Positions 37,133-50,000 of a DNA stretch of 64,000 nucleotides are shown here, one piece after another. The DNA lies in assembly GCF_963855985.1 (NCBI RefSeq), contig NC_087091.1:18482154-18546153 (forward strand), read 5' to 3'. The notes beneath the pieces were generated by a model, which saw only the letters and a program-made list of their open reading frames with translations, was not told the origin of the DNA and searched no databases. The stretch's first letter is position 1. Every line of letters starts with the position of its first letter. Position numbers and translations under genes: made by a program. The DNA comes from Ostrinia nubilalis. Lineage: Eukaryota > Arthropoda > Insecta > Lepidoptera > Crambidae.

Positions 37133-37366
37133 CTAGCTTTCCGCCCGCGGCTTCGCCCGCGTGGAATTTTGTCTGTCACAGAAAAACTTTATCGCGCGCG
37201 TCCCTGTTTCAAAAACCGGGATAAAAACTATCCTATGTTCTTTCCCGGGACTCAAACTATCTCTATGCCAAATTTCATCAAAATCGGTTGCGAGGTTTAA
37301 GCGGGAAAGCGTAACAGACAGACAGACAGACAGAGTTACTTTCGCATTTATAATATTAGTTGGGAT
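37133..37366 (+). repeat. (CAGA)n-tailed retro-element 3' end, copy 1
   Basis: Matches 63210-63464 essentially base for base except for the number of CAGA units (about four here). CTAGCTTTCCGCCCGCGGCT begins both copies. The motif ending in CGCATTTATAATATTAGT is very common in Lepidoptera as the 3' end of a short non-LTR element. Confidence 0.8.
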
Positions 37367-37603
37367 TAGCTGGTCGTAGCCAAATTTTACTTTTTCAGAT
37401 CTATTCACCAAGTTGTTAGGGCAGTGTGTGTAATCTAAATATTTACATCAGTCACTCTTTCTTACACTCAATAGTTCATAAGATCATTCGTTAAATTGAA
37501 CATTTACAAAACTATAAAGCCCATTTATCATAGATCATGTCGAAGATATGTCAAGATCATAACGTAATAACCAACATTTCACCGGGGGACCGGTCGCCCA
37601 TTT

Positions 37604-37881
37604 TTTAATAGAAATCGTAAAATCGTTTCTCGTGTGGATCGTTATCTGTATCATTTCGAACTTCGTGCTCGGTTAAGTTTCGAAAATAAATTAATAAAAC
37701 GCTCCGCGGAGCGGGAGGAGAGCGAGCGGACGAATCATCCCACTCCGTCACCGACGAAGTCCTCGTCAACGGACGACCCACGGGAGGGCATTCGCGGACC
37801 GAAGTTCCCTCGTGCTGTCGTTTCACGTCGGATATGGAACGGAGCGTGGCTCTGGTCACTGACCTGGTCGTCGGCGCGGCG
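37604..37881 (-). other. cnk: Probable 3' UTR of the CNK-like gene
   Basis: Follows the TAG at 37884-37882. A GTCAGTGA donor-like site occurs about 20 nt after the stop, so a 3' UTR intron is possible. ATTAAA on the minus strand at 37604-37609 and AATAAA at about 37122-37127 are candidate poly(A) signals. The end was not fixed. Confidence 0.4.
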
Positions 37882-38064
37882 CTAGCTGTCGCGGGGCGCG
37901 GGCGGGTCGCGCGGGGCGGGGGCGGGGGCGGGCGGGGGCGGGGCGAGGCGCGCGAGCGAGTAGCTCTCGGGCTGGAAGGTGGGCGGGCACTGCAGGTGCG
38001 GGTACACGCCCCACGCGCCCGCGCCGGCCCGCGCCGCCGGCTCCGCGCGGCTCGTCGGCGGCGA
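37882..38064 (-). CDS. cnk: CNK exon o, last coding exon
   Basis: Acceptor ACCGTTCCCCAG; 60 codons, then TAG at 37884-37882. Contains W-G-V-Y-P-H-L-Q-C-P-P-T-F-Q-P-E-S-Y-S, then a Pro/Ala-rich C-terminus. Confidence 0.8.
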   Translation of the reverse strand, partial: SPPTSRAEPAARAGAGAWGVYPHLQCPPTFQPESYSLARLAPPPPAPAPAPRDPPAPRDS

Positions 38065-41000
38065 CTGGGGAACGGTACCGGTTCGATGTCGAATTCGTCG
38101 TCTCCGTTTCGAGCTCGTCCGGGTGACGCGTTTGACGTTCGGAACGTTTTCCGGCGTTCGTTCGCGTGATCTTCGGCACGGATCGAAACGAATCTAAAGT
38201 CTTGATCACACGTACCGAGCAAACGGGCGAGACAGTGCTCTCGGCCGAGTACTCGGTGTGTATGAACATTACGCCGAGTACTCGGCCGAGCGCTCAAGTA
38301 TGTGACTCGCTCACCCAACTGTCTCGACCAACATTTTACTGTCTCGCCCGTTTACTCGATACGTGTGATCAAGGCTTTAGCGTCGTAAGAAACGTGCGCG
38401 GAATCGCGCTACGGACCGTCGCGACGGTCTGTGGGAAATGATACACGAAGAGATCTCCGGGACCGATTGGCGCCGGGCGCTTTGCCCCGTCACCGGGGAA
38501 CCCTAAAATAATAAGACACGGGTCTTAACGCGACGTCTGCTTATGACCACGACTGCAGCATCGCAGCCACACATAATGTAACTCGTTAATAAACGTCGCG
38601 TTAAGACCCGTGTCTTACTATTTTAGTTGAAATGGAACGCGAACGTTTAAAACCGGGGAACCCTGTCAAAGCGATCGTCCCGTTTCGGGCGAAGCCCGAT
38701 GGGCCGAGTCGAACGCGTCACCTAGACGAGCGAGTGCGGCGGTGGCTCACCTGACGCGCGTGTCGGAGCACCAGACGCAGACGCGAACCCTCCGCGCCGC
38801 CGCCGCCGCTGCCGCTGCCGCTCCAACTGTAATATCATATTCGTCACGTTTCATTTTGATGCCGCAAATTAATTAAGATTATGATACCGGTTATCAAAAA
38901 ATACCTTAAAACTTATGAAAAGTGACTATAGTAACATTCGTCAACTAAAACAAAAAAAAAGGAGTATTGTGGATCACCTGTCGGCCGGCAGCGGCGAGGC
39001 GTGCACGAGCGGCGCGGCGCCGGCCCGCCGCGGAGCCGAGTGCACCTGCGCAAGGAAAGCGGCATGAGGCAGCGGCCAGTAAACCTAGGATACGCGCCAC
39101 GATATACTTTAACAAAGGCATTTCATCGATTTAACGTAACATGATAAGCCCATACACTCTCTTGTAGTCATCTTAAATCATCGATAAGTTTTGATCGAGG
39201 CGCGCATCCCCACCCAAGAAAAAATAAATACTCGTAATGGCATAGTCTAAAGCCCGGTCTGTGAGCACGTAGAATTTTGTCCAATGACCCCAAGCTACCC
39301 ATCCTTATCGCACGCGCGTAATTATTTTACTATCGCGACTGTGCGACGGGCGCCCGCAGTGAGTGTGCGAGCGCGACAGCAACATAATCACGCGCGAGCG
39401 ATAGGGATGGGTAGCTTGGGGTCATTGGACGGGATTCTACGTGCTCACGGACCAGGCTTTAGTTGAAAGTGGCGCGGCCCCACGCGGGTACCTTGTCGTT
39501 GCGGCGCAGCGAGTCGCGCCAGCGCTCGGGCGGCGCGGGCTCGTCGATGCTCTCGTAGCCCAGCGCCGCCGCTTCCGACGGGTACACCAGCTTCTCGTAC
39601 CTGCGGGAACTCATGACTCAGGGAACAGCACGTTGCGAACGGACGGCATGTGACCAGAAAACAACGCGACCATGAACGTCAAGATGACGGGATCACTCCG
39701 TGCAATGAGCTACCGCATTAGCGCCCCCAGTCGCCGCACGGTGATCAATAATGAGATATTAGGTGGATAATATTCAAATTTGACATTGTGAGGGTAGTCA
39801 AAACAAATCATTGCGATGTGATTGGGGGTACTTACCTCATATTATTGTTTAATATGAACAGTTGAAGGTAAGTCATTACTGAGATATCAGCTAGTGAAAT
39901 CAGTGTTTTCGCTAATTGTACTGATTTGTTCAATTTACTTCCCGTTTTCGCGCACAGTTATCTGTTTGTTGTGACTTATACAGTGCATTATTACGTATTA
40001 ATAAATATGGTGTACATTAATGAAGGTATGTACTTCATTTTCTATAACACTTCGTAACTGTTAATTGTTATAGTAATTTAGAAAAAATATTCAAAACTTA
40101 GCTTAAAATTTAGCCTATTTTATTTTATTTTAAAGCCCGTATCTTACAAGGAACATATTAGAACATGGACATTTTTGTACTGGTAGATAGCTGGAGGTCT
40201 CTATTATGGTATTCAATAAAAAAATTTACCCCAAACTACCCCTGCCTGAACAAACTTTTCATTTTTGCAGGAAACGGTAGTACAGTAAAAAATTCAGATT
40301 TATTTAATTACCTCAAAAAACACCCTCCAATTAAACCTACAACGAAGCAATCCAAAGATATGTTATTGAACTATGTCTATGAGGTCATTGGAGTATCAGA
40401 TGTGACAATACAAGAGCGAAATGAGTTACGAAATTCAATACATAGCTTTTGTTTGTCAGCTTCTAGAAATTGGATTAAAATCGGCAAAGATGTTTCCAAA
40501 TTTGAAAAAAAATACGAGAATTGGTTGTGTAAATGCATAATAACATCTGGAGATAATATTGAACAGCCTTCAACTTCAGGGTCTGTAGGTAGAGGACGCC
40601 CGAAAAAGGCTTTCATGGATTTGGGTGACAGAACTAAGCGTAGAAGATTAAAAGACGAAGTATCATCCAGAAGTGAAGAAGAGTTGTGCTTAGCAGCCGA
40701 GATGAAACTTCATTCAGTCGGAAAACGTAGGGCTGCTTCAGCACTTCATAACATTTCATCATCTCCTGAATGTACTGTGAAGTCACGAGGCAGTCTACAG
40801 AATGATATTTCATATTCGGAAAAAGAAGCACTAGCACTTTTTACCCAATTGAAGTTAACTCGTCTTCAATATATTGAACTAAGGGCATCAGCTATACGAA
40901 AAAATTTGCCGAATTTGTATCCACCGTACTATAAACTTTTAGAAGAGAAGGCTAAGTGTTATCCACAGAACATACAAATTACAGACATATCGGCAGAAGT

Positions 41001-44000
41001 TCCACTACAAAATTTATTAGACCATACAGTGTCACGTATCGCTGAAAACCAAAAAGAAGTGCTTTTATCTCTTAGCAATCATAGTGACTTAAACCTGGAA
41101 ATTATCTATAAATGGGGCGCGGATGGCAGTGGTAGTCAAAAAAATTATAAGCAGAAGTTTGAAAAAGAGGACTCGGATGATTCGAACGTTTTTATTACTT
41201 CGTTAGTTCCTCTACGCTTACACTACACACAGGAAAACAATGATGTAATCATTTGGCAAAATCCACGTACCAATTCCACAAGGTTTTGTAGGCCAATTAA
41301 GTTGCAATTCGCGAAAGAGACACCAGAAGTAATTAATTCTGAGTTTGCTAATATGGATAGACAAATTGCTGATTTAACACCTACTAAGATAGAATTGTGT
41401 GATCGTACTTTTATTGTCAAACATAATTTGCTGAAAACTATGATTGATGGAAAGATCTGCAATGCTTTATCATCAAATAAGTCAACACAGAGGTGCTACA
41501 TTTGTAAAGCTACTACGTCTGAATTTAATAAAATTCTAGATTTAGAACCAAGATCTTACGATCCTCAAACACTGGACTTTGGTATATCACCATTACACGC
41601 ATCTATTCGATTTTTCGAGTGCCTTTTGCACATATCTTACAAACTGCCTGTGAAGTCGTGGCAAGTTCGGGGTGCTGAAAATAAGCAAATTGTTGCCAAC
41701 AGAAAGAAAAATATACAGAAACAATTTAGGGAGAAACTTGGTTTGCTGGTTGATGTACCGAAACAGGGCTTCGGCAACACCAATGACGGCAACACTGCCA
41801 GGAGGTTTTTTGCCAATCCTGACATTGCACACGAGATCACAGGCATTGATCGTGACTTGATTATAAGATTTGGAATTATTCTGAAAAGTTTAAGCTGTCC
41901 CTATAAAATAAATAGTGCTCTGTTTAATGAATACGCAAGAGATACGGCAAAGCTATATGTTAGTTTGTACGGATGGTACTGCATGCCTCCCACAGTCCAT
42001 AAAGTTTTAATTCATGGCAAAGATATTATTGATCATTTCTTGTTGCCTATTGGACAATTAGGGGAAGACGCACAGGAATGTCGTCATAAAGATGTAAAAT
42101 ATTATAGAGAACACAATACCCGAAAAATGTCACGTAAGCAGACTAATGAAGATTTATTCAAAATTTTATTGGTGTCGTCTGATCCTCAGATATCAATTTT
42201 GCGCCCTTTACCCCAAAAGCAGAAAGGTATTTTTCCTGCAGAAGTCATCAAATTATTAGAACAACCTTATTTTGACACAAACGAGGAAGAATTATAATGT
42301 TCAGTACATATTTTTTTGTTTTTTAGATTATAGTCTCAAATACACAATATTAATAAAGAAATAATTATTTACATATTGATATTTTCAATAACATTATTAG
42401 ATAATTGTAATTTCAGATTAAAATATTTTTGTCATCCTAAATTCTGATTATTGATCACTGTGCGCCGTTATCGAAAGTCGTTTCATCGAATGTCATAACA
42501 TCGAAGCCGTTACATCGAACGGTCATTCGTCATTCGTCTCACTCACACACGACTAACGCGCCGCAAAGTATGCTTCAATATGCGTTTTGACAAAGAACTC
42601 ATTTCCACTCCACCTTGAGGTAGAATGAGTGGCGCGTTTTTTTATCGTGGTGTCCCCTGGAGGCCTATTCCACATCATCATCATAAGTATTAATTTTGTT
42701 CTTCTTCTTCTGATTCTCTTCTACTTCGGCTTCTTCTCTTCTACTCCTCGTCTTGTTCTCATCTTTATCTTCTTCTGAGCTTCATCTTTTTCCGAGCTCC
42801 TTCTTCTCATCTTCTTTTTCTCTTCCTCTTACGAAGAAAAAGAGGAGAAAAAAGAAGTGACGAAAATGAGAAGAAGAAGACGATGTCACGATTAATCTAA
42901 TGCAACAACATTTGATGTTTTGACCATTCGATGTTTCGACCATTCGATGTTTCGTACAATCGATATAATGACCGTTCGATTTAGGACTTCGATGTTATAA
43001 CATTCAATGAAACGATTTTCGATAAAACGTACGGAACCCCAACTGGTGAGCGCTGAAGCGACAGGACTATCGCATTCGAAAGCACCAGGTTGGCACCACG
43101 CTCGTGAAAGGACAGTCGTATAAGTATCAGTGGCGCCAACTGGCGAAGGCAAATATAGACCCTCATTGATTTAGGAAAACTTAAGCTTTAGCCCTCTTTA
43201 GCCTAGGTGCAGACCAATGACTTTTAGTCGGCCGATAGTTGGGCCCGATTCTAATTTGTATAAAGAATTGGCCGATACCAAATCGGTGTAATGGCGTGTC
43301 CACACATGCCGCTGGCTTTCAAAATGCCTTGCCAGTGTGCCGTCCTGGCCGCCGGGTCGGCCGCCGGGTTGGCTGCCGGCCATGCCGCCCGGCATGTGTG
43401 GATGCGCCATAATGTGCGCACTTTCATACATGTCCATACTGATCAACAGCCCGACCCAACTATAGGCCAACTAAAAATCGGTGGTCTGCACCTAGGCTGC
43501 AAGATATTTTTTTCTGAATGAAACCAGTAGTAACCCACAAAGTAAATAAACCTGACCTAAAGATATCCAGTAGTTATAGATTTATCTTATTTGATTATAT
43601 TGAATGTAACGTACCCGTCTTTCCCTTTGACAGAGATCGGCTTGACGGCGTCGCGCGGCTGCCTGGTGGCCTCGGCGCCGCCACCCGCCGGCGCGCGCGG
43701 CAGGCTGCGGCCCTGCGGAACAAACACCGATCAAATGCCGACAGATTCATGAATTGCAAAAATAAATATCTACCTATTTCAATTATTTTTTATTTCATTT
43801 CTTTTAATGTTTAAAATCCCACCAAAAACATTTTCATGTCAAAAGTTACCAAGACGAACCGCACGCACTGTAAAAAGTTATATCTAGAGTCGCATGTAGT
43901 TTGGCACTTCCATGTTTAGATTAACGCCCGTTGCCCATAATAATTCAATCCCTGTCCAAATCCGGATTACAACTGTCAAATTGAATTCAGTTTTAGATTA

Positions 44001-47000
44001 AAATATTTAAAATATTCGATGCATTTACACTTTAATATTCTTTAAATAGTCTAAAAAAACAATATGAAAATGTAAAAACATTAAAAACCACAGATATTTT
44101 GACCAAAAACATAATGAAATTTGACAGTTGGTTGACGGACGGATTTGGATTAGGATTGAATATACATAGATAAAATCATAAATCTTCTCACCACCTGAAC
44201 GGTGTCACTGTTGGGAACAAAACTCAGGGAGACGCTATTGATATTGTATTGCCCACACGCAGTAGATATGTGGTAAAGTCAGCGTCAAGTAGTTCGTGAC
44301 ACCCAAAGTAACCAATAAGTTCGCAACACGTCTGTTTTGGAATTGGAATTGTCAACTTTTTGGCCACATTGAGTGTCAAGAACTATTTGACACTAAGGCC
44401 CAGAACACACGGTGAAACGCAACTTTGAAACTGGTCAAACTGGTCGCGTCATGTGTGGTCTCTCAATGGAATCTATGGCAGAAACTTAGATACAACTCAA
44501 AAGTAACTAGAAGTTGCAGTTTCGTTGCAGTTGCGTTTCACCGCGTGTTCTGGGCCTAACTGTACAGTGAAAAACTTCGGCCCGGTTTCCACCAAAGCGG
44601 AACTGTGCGGAGACGTAAGTATTTATTATATTTGCAGTGTAAGTATTATTTAAATAGACTATACAAAATAAAGATATTTTGTCTGAGAGGAGAAATTGGA
44701 AGGCTATTTCCACCAAAGCGGAGCGGAGAAGAGCAGAGCGGTTCGGAGACAAGAGGTGTGTGAGCTGTGCATAGCTGTCAGCCTATTGTTATCCATGAAA
44801 CACCGCATCGCTCCGCCCTTCTCCGCTTTCCTCCGCATCACACCGCGCCGCCGCACTGTCAATTCTACAGAAAAACAATTGCGCGCGACAATTCTCCGCT
44901 CGATCCATTTCCACCAAAGCAGAGCAGAATGGAGAGGTGCAAATAATGGAATCTAATTGATTATTCTTACAAATCTTTTATGCTTCGCTCCACACCGCTC
45001 CGCCTTGGTGGAAATCGGGCCTTACAGTGGCGGACCGAATCGATAATATTTTATTTATTGCATGTATTTTTCATCTTTGGTTAAATAGTGTCTTAAATCC
45101 TCTTGAGGTTTGTCCAGGGACTATTGTTCTCTATGCAAATAAAATAAACGTTTTAGTATAAGCATCCACAACTAAATATAAGCAAACAAAACATTATTTT
45201 AGCGAGAATGCACTACATACGTATAATATTCAGCACGCGTAGATATATCGCCATCTATAGTTTAATGTATGAACTAGCTCGTCTCGAGGTATAAGAAGTT
45301 CGAAGACGAAGCATAAGAGTCATAGATGGCGCCTTACAAATAGTTACTGAGTATTTGAACAGATGGCGCTAAAGTCTGTTCGCCGAGAGTTGATAAATAT
45401 TATGAAATGTCTTGCAATAGCGACTGTCGCTTAATTATCGCATTCTGTATGGCGGGCGTCGTTTGTCACAACGCGCACTGAGTACCATGGTACGAGCCAC
45501 GCAGCTGTCGTCAAGCGCCCCGGCCGGCGGGCCGCAATGTGTGAAACGCAATGTGTGAAACGGAATAGATTTATTTTACATAAGACCGAAATGAATGGTA
45601 TGACAGTGGGTAGGGTAGGGTTGCCCAGCATTGGGATACACTATAAGCCACTTGATAATAATGAAATACTTTTTATCCAACACATGGACGCCACGTGTTT
45701 GATACGTATCCCCACGTATGCCCTAACCGGAATAATTCCCGTAAATTTAAAAGAGATAATAATGAAAATCTACCAACTTTTTCATTATATCGACAAAAAT
45801 AATTAGCGGGCCGCAATTTATAATGAGTTTAGAACCTCTGATATTTTTTTTTATCAACTCTCGGCGAACAGACTTTAAATAGTATATTGCGTACCTGCAT
45901 GTGCGCGCAGGCGCGCAGCTCGCCGTAGATGACGTCGGGCACGATGCGGTCCAGCCGCAGCTGCAGGTCGGCCGGCCGGTCGCGCTCCACGCCCAGCAGC
46001 ACGCGGTTCGTGTACACCTGCGGACGTGCACATTTCATCGTATTATGTTTGGGCCTTGAGATAAATAACAGGGGTCGAAAATACCCGATATTTATTATTT
46101 ATTATTTTATTTATATCAAAATATCGGATATAAGGTCTATTCAAACCTAAGCGATATTCGCTGCCGCTGTGGGTAGAGGTACATACCGCGCGGGTTTCGC
46201 TCAGGTATTTAGTATCAGTATCGCGGCTAGAGCGACCTGAGCGATATTCGCTGCCGCTGTGGGTAGAGGTACATACCACGCGGGTTTCGCTCAGGTATTT
46301 AGTATCAAGTACCGCGGCTAGAGCGGTTTTCTCTGCCGCAGACGGTAGCGAATACCGCTTAAGTCTGAATAGGCCTTTTATCAACTTTGATATACAGGGT
46401 GTCCCATAAAGAGCGTATCAAACTTAAGGAGATGATAGACTAATAGACGATGTTTATCTATACAACAAAAAAAAACTAATAAAAGCATCATCATTTCAAT
46501 GGAATTTTGTAATGCTACCTGGAGGGAAACTACTCTTAATACTGTAGATAGCAAATTTTACTCAAAGAAAAAATTAATTTATTTTTGAAAAGAAATAGAA
46601 CTGCATTCAAAGATTTTCCAAATATTATCGACGCAGGGATAGTACAAAAAAGTTTTAACAATAAAAGTTGCTATAATACCTAGATTAATTTCAAAAAGTA
46701 TATGTATATCTATCAAATATCAAAAATATCATTTTGGCATTCAACGCCAGTTCAGAACAGTAGTAATTGTAATTCCAAAGCGACGCACCTGCTTCCGCTC
46801 CTCGGCCTGCTTGTTCAGCATGAACTCCTCGAGCGTGACCAGCCCCATCGGGCTCGGCTCGGGCTTGGCGCGCGGCCGCGGGACCCGCAGCGTCGGCTTC
46901 GTGACGAAGTCGCTCTTCTCGAAGTCCAGGAGGTTCGGGTTGGACGCGTGGATGTAGTTGATGGGCTTGGGGATCTTGGCGGCGGCCGGGGCCCCTGCGG

Positions 47001-50000
47001 CGGGCGGGGCCCCGGCGGCGGGCCCCACAGCAGGCGGGGCCCCGGCGGCCAGCGAGCGCCCCGCCGCCTCCACGCGCCGGTAGCTGCGGTAGTGCTCGGT
47101 CGGGACGGGCACACCGGAATGCTTGCTCTGGGGGTCGATCGAAGAAAAGTAGTTTTGATCACATTCAATAACAGTACTAAAGCCTGGTCCGTGAGCACGT
47201 AGAATCCCGTCCAATGACCCCAAGCTACCCATCCTTATCACTGTAATTATATTGCTGTCGCGACTGTGCGACTGGCACTCGGAGTGAGTGTGCGAGCGCG
47301 ATAGCAACATAATTACGCGCGAGCGATAAGGATGGGTAGCTTGGGGTCATTGGACAAAATTCTACGTGCTCGCAGACTGGGCTTTAGCCGAATGAACGAT
47401 TTCGTCGACCCTAAAATAAAGTAGGTTTTAAAAATATTTCGTCACAATGTTTTCAGTCAACCAAAGCGTGCGACTCGCCGCGGCGAGTGCGGCTCACCTT
47501 GCCGTTCTTACTGTCGTCCTTGCTCTTGTTGCGCGAGAAGAAGCGCAGGTACTTCCTGTCCAGGCTGGTGGAGGCGTGGCCGACGCTCTCGTGCGAGTCG
47601 CTGCGGCGGCCGGCCAGCTTGCGCAGCGAGCCGAACTTGGACTTGTCCTTGTCCTCGCGCCGCTCGCGCTCGCGCCGCTCCGGCCCGTCCGTGTCCGACT
47701 CCGTGTCCGAGTAGTCCGTCTCGGAGAACTGCTTCGATATGTCGCTCTGAAAATCAGGGTTCGAAATTATCAAGATAATTACGCTCCATGATAATTATCA
47801 GATAATTATCGGATAATTATCAACAGTATAAGATACATTTGTCATATCGTTTTAAGGGAAATGTTACTTTGTTTTTTGTAACTGAATGTTGTCAAGTTCT
47901 ACCGTTTGTCGCATAACGCTTGGAAAATAGATAAATAAATATTTTGACGCTAGTTAAATAGTGATCATTCTCGAGCTAAATAATTAAGTTTTATAACTAT
48001 CTATGTTGATTAGCGCCCACCACTAGACGCAAGTGCGGAAATACACGTTCGAAAACTTCGAATACAGTTCACTTTCACAAGTGCATTTTTTGTTATTATC
48101 AACTGATAATTATCCATCTGTTATTATCAAGATAATTATCATGATAATTATCGTGATAATTATCATTGATAATTATCCTTTCGAACGCTGCTGAAAATTC
48201 AAGCAAACGTTCGGTCAGTCCTCCGCCGGACGCGGACGGGCACGCACCTGCGGCGGGCCGGAGTTGAGCGTGGCGCGGTGGATGAGGTGGATCCAGGCCA
48301 GCATGCTGTCGCGGCTGTCGCAGGCGAAGTAGAAGGCGGTGCCGGTGTGGTACACCTTGAAGGCGTGCTCGCGCGACTTCACCTCGCCCGCCGCGCACAC
48401 CGTGAAGCCCTCCAGGTGGATCATGCAGTCCGCCTTATTGCACTGCCGACAGGAGCAGAATTTGAAACGATTACGCTCGATTCTATCGACAACTAAAGTT
48501 CAAAATTCGTCGTATTTAATACTTTTCAAATCGTATAATAACAGTACCTCAATCGCTCCAGCAAAACTGTTAAATAGTTTCCAGCAGCCAGCGAGACTCT
48601 TTTATATTGTGATGGCCGCTAACGCTTATCAGTGTGTTTTTAAAAAAAACTAAAGCCCGGTCTGGGAGCACGTAGAATTTTGTCCAATGACCCCAAGCTA
48701 CCCATCCTTATCGCTCGCGCGTAATTATAATGCTGTCTGTCGCGACTGTGCGACGGGTGCCCGCAGTGAGTGTGCGAGCGCGACAGCAACATAATTACGC
48801 GCGAGCGATAAGGATGGGTAGCTTGGGGTCATTGGACAAAATTCTACGTGCTCGCAGACCAGACTATACACCCTCCAGATTTAATCTTGGAAAATAATTT
48901 GGGATTTCGCTGGAGCAATCAAGGCGGGTCCTATTGTTTCGCTCATAAGACAACGAATGTAAAACTTCAGTCGGCGATCGCGTCGAGTCTCAGGAGCCAG
49001 GCTGGTGACTGGTGGCTGGTGGCTGGTGGCTAGTGGCTGGCAGTGTTGCCAACTTAGCTACTTTATAGCTAGATTTAGCAAGTTTCTGATGTCAGGCAGC
49101 TACAATTTTTTTTAACTTGTAGCTAAACTTTTTAGCTACTTTTTCTAGCAACCATTGATTATGATATATTTTTACAAAGTTAAGGTAGCGGCATCCCCGA
49201 CAAACAAAATTAGTATTAGCAATATACGATACGACTCACTTAATCGGTGCGGAATAACTTTGGGGATTCCCTCGTTTGACTGGTTTTGGCCTAATATTGT
49301 CTTCTTTTATTTGTTAATTAAGTAGTCACAGTATTAAAGTTAAGTTGATTACAGTTTATAGCTGAATTATTAACTGCAATGTTTTATTTCTTTAGTATTT
49401 TATTTACTTCGGAATTCAGCTAGGTACTTCTAGCTACTTTTTAGGGAGAAAAAAATACTCAATCTAGCAACTTTCTGTTAAATTCCTAGCTACGAGCCTT
49501 TGGTAGCTGTTGGCAACACTGGTGGCTGGTGGCTGGCGGGCGGTGTACTCACGTCGGGCGCGCGGTAGGCGTAGAGCGCGGCGTGCGCCAGCAGCAGGTG
49601 GCGGCGCGCCCAGCGCGGCGTGGGCGCCCCGCGCGGCCGCACGCGCTGCCACGCCGCGCCGCCCGGGCCCCACGCCGCCAGCGCGCGCGCCGGCACCAGC
49701 CGCCGCTCTGTCCCCTGGTGTAGGTACTCACGTCGGGCGCGCGGTAGGCGTAGAGCGCGGCGTGCGCCAGCAGCAGGTGGCGGCGCGCCCAGCGCGGCGT
49801 GGGCGCCCCGCGCGGCCGCACGCGCTGCCACGCCGCGCCGCCCGGGCCCCACGCCGCCAGCGCGCGCGCCGGCACCAGCCGCCGCTCTGTCCCCTGGTGT
49901 AGGTACTCACGTCGGGCGCGCGGTAGGCGTAGAGCGCGGCGTGCGCCAGCAGCAGGTGGCGGCGCGCCCAGCGCGGCGTGGGCGCCCCGCGCGGCCGCAC

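Noticed and set aside
37310..37340. CAGA repeats considered as a CRISPR or satellite array
   Set aside because: Simple microsatellite tail of a retro-element; no spacers.
37605..38441. Long overlapping Arg/Pro-rich frames on both strands (up to 237 codons)
   Set aside because: Low-complexity GC-driven frames with no recognisable domain. The spliced exon o frame with its TAG explains the coding part.
43291..43521. Ala/Gly/Cys-rich frame within the MITE at 43201
   Set aside because: It spans the MITE including its terminal repeats; GC-rich chance frame.
45537..45806. 89-codon plus-strand frame in the CNK intron
   Set aside because: No motif, no splice partner, and it lies inside a segment bounded by inverted repeats; likely chance.
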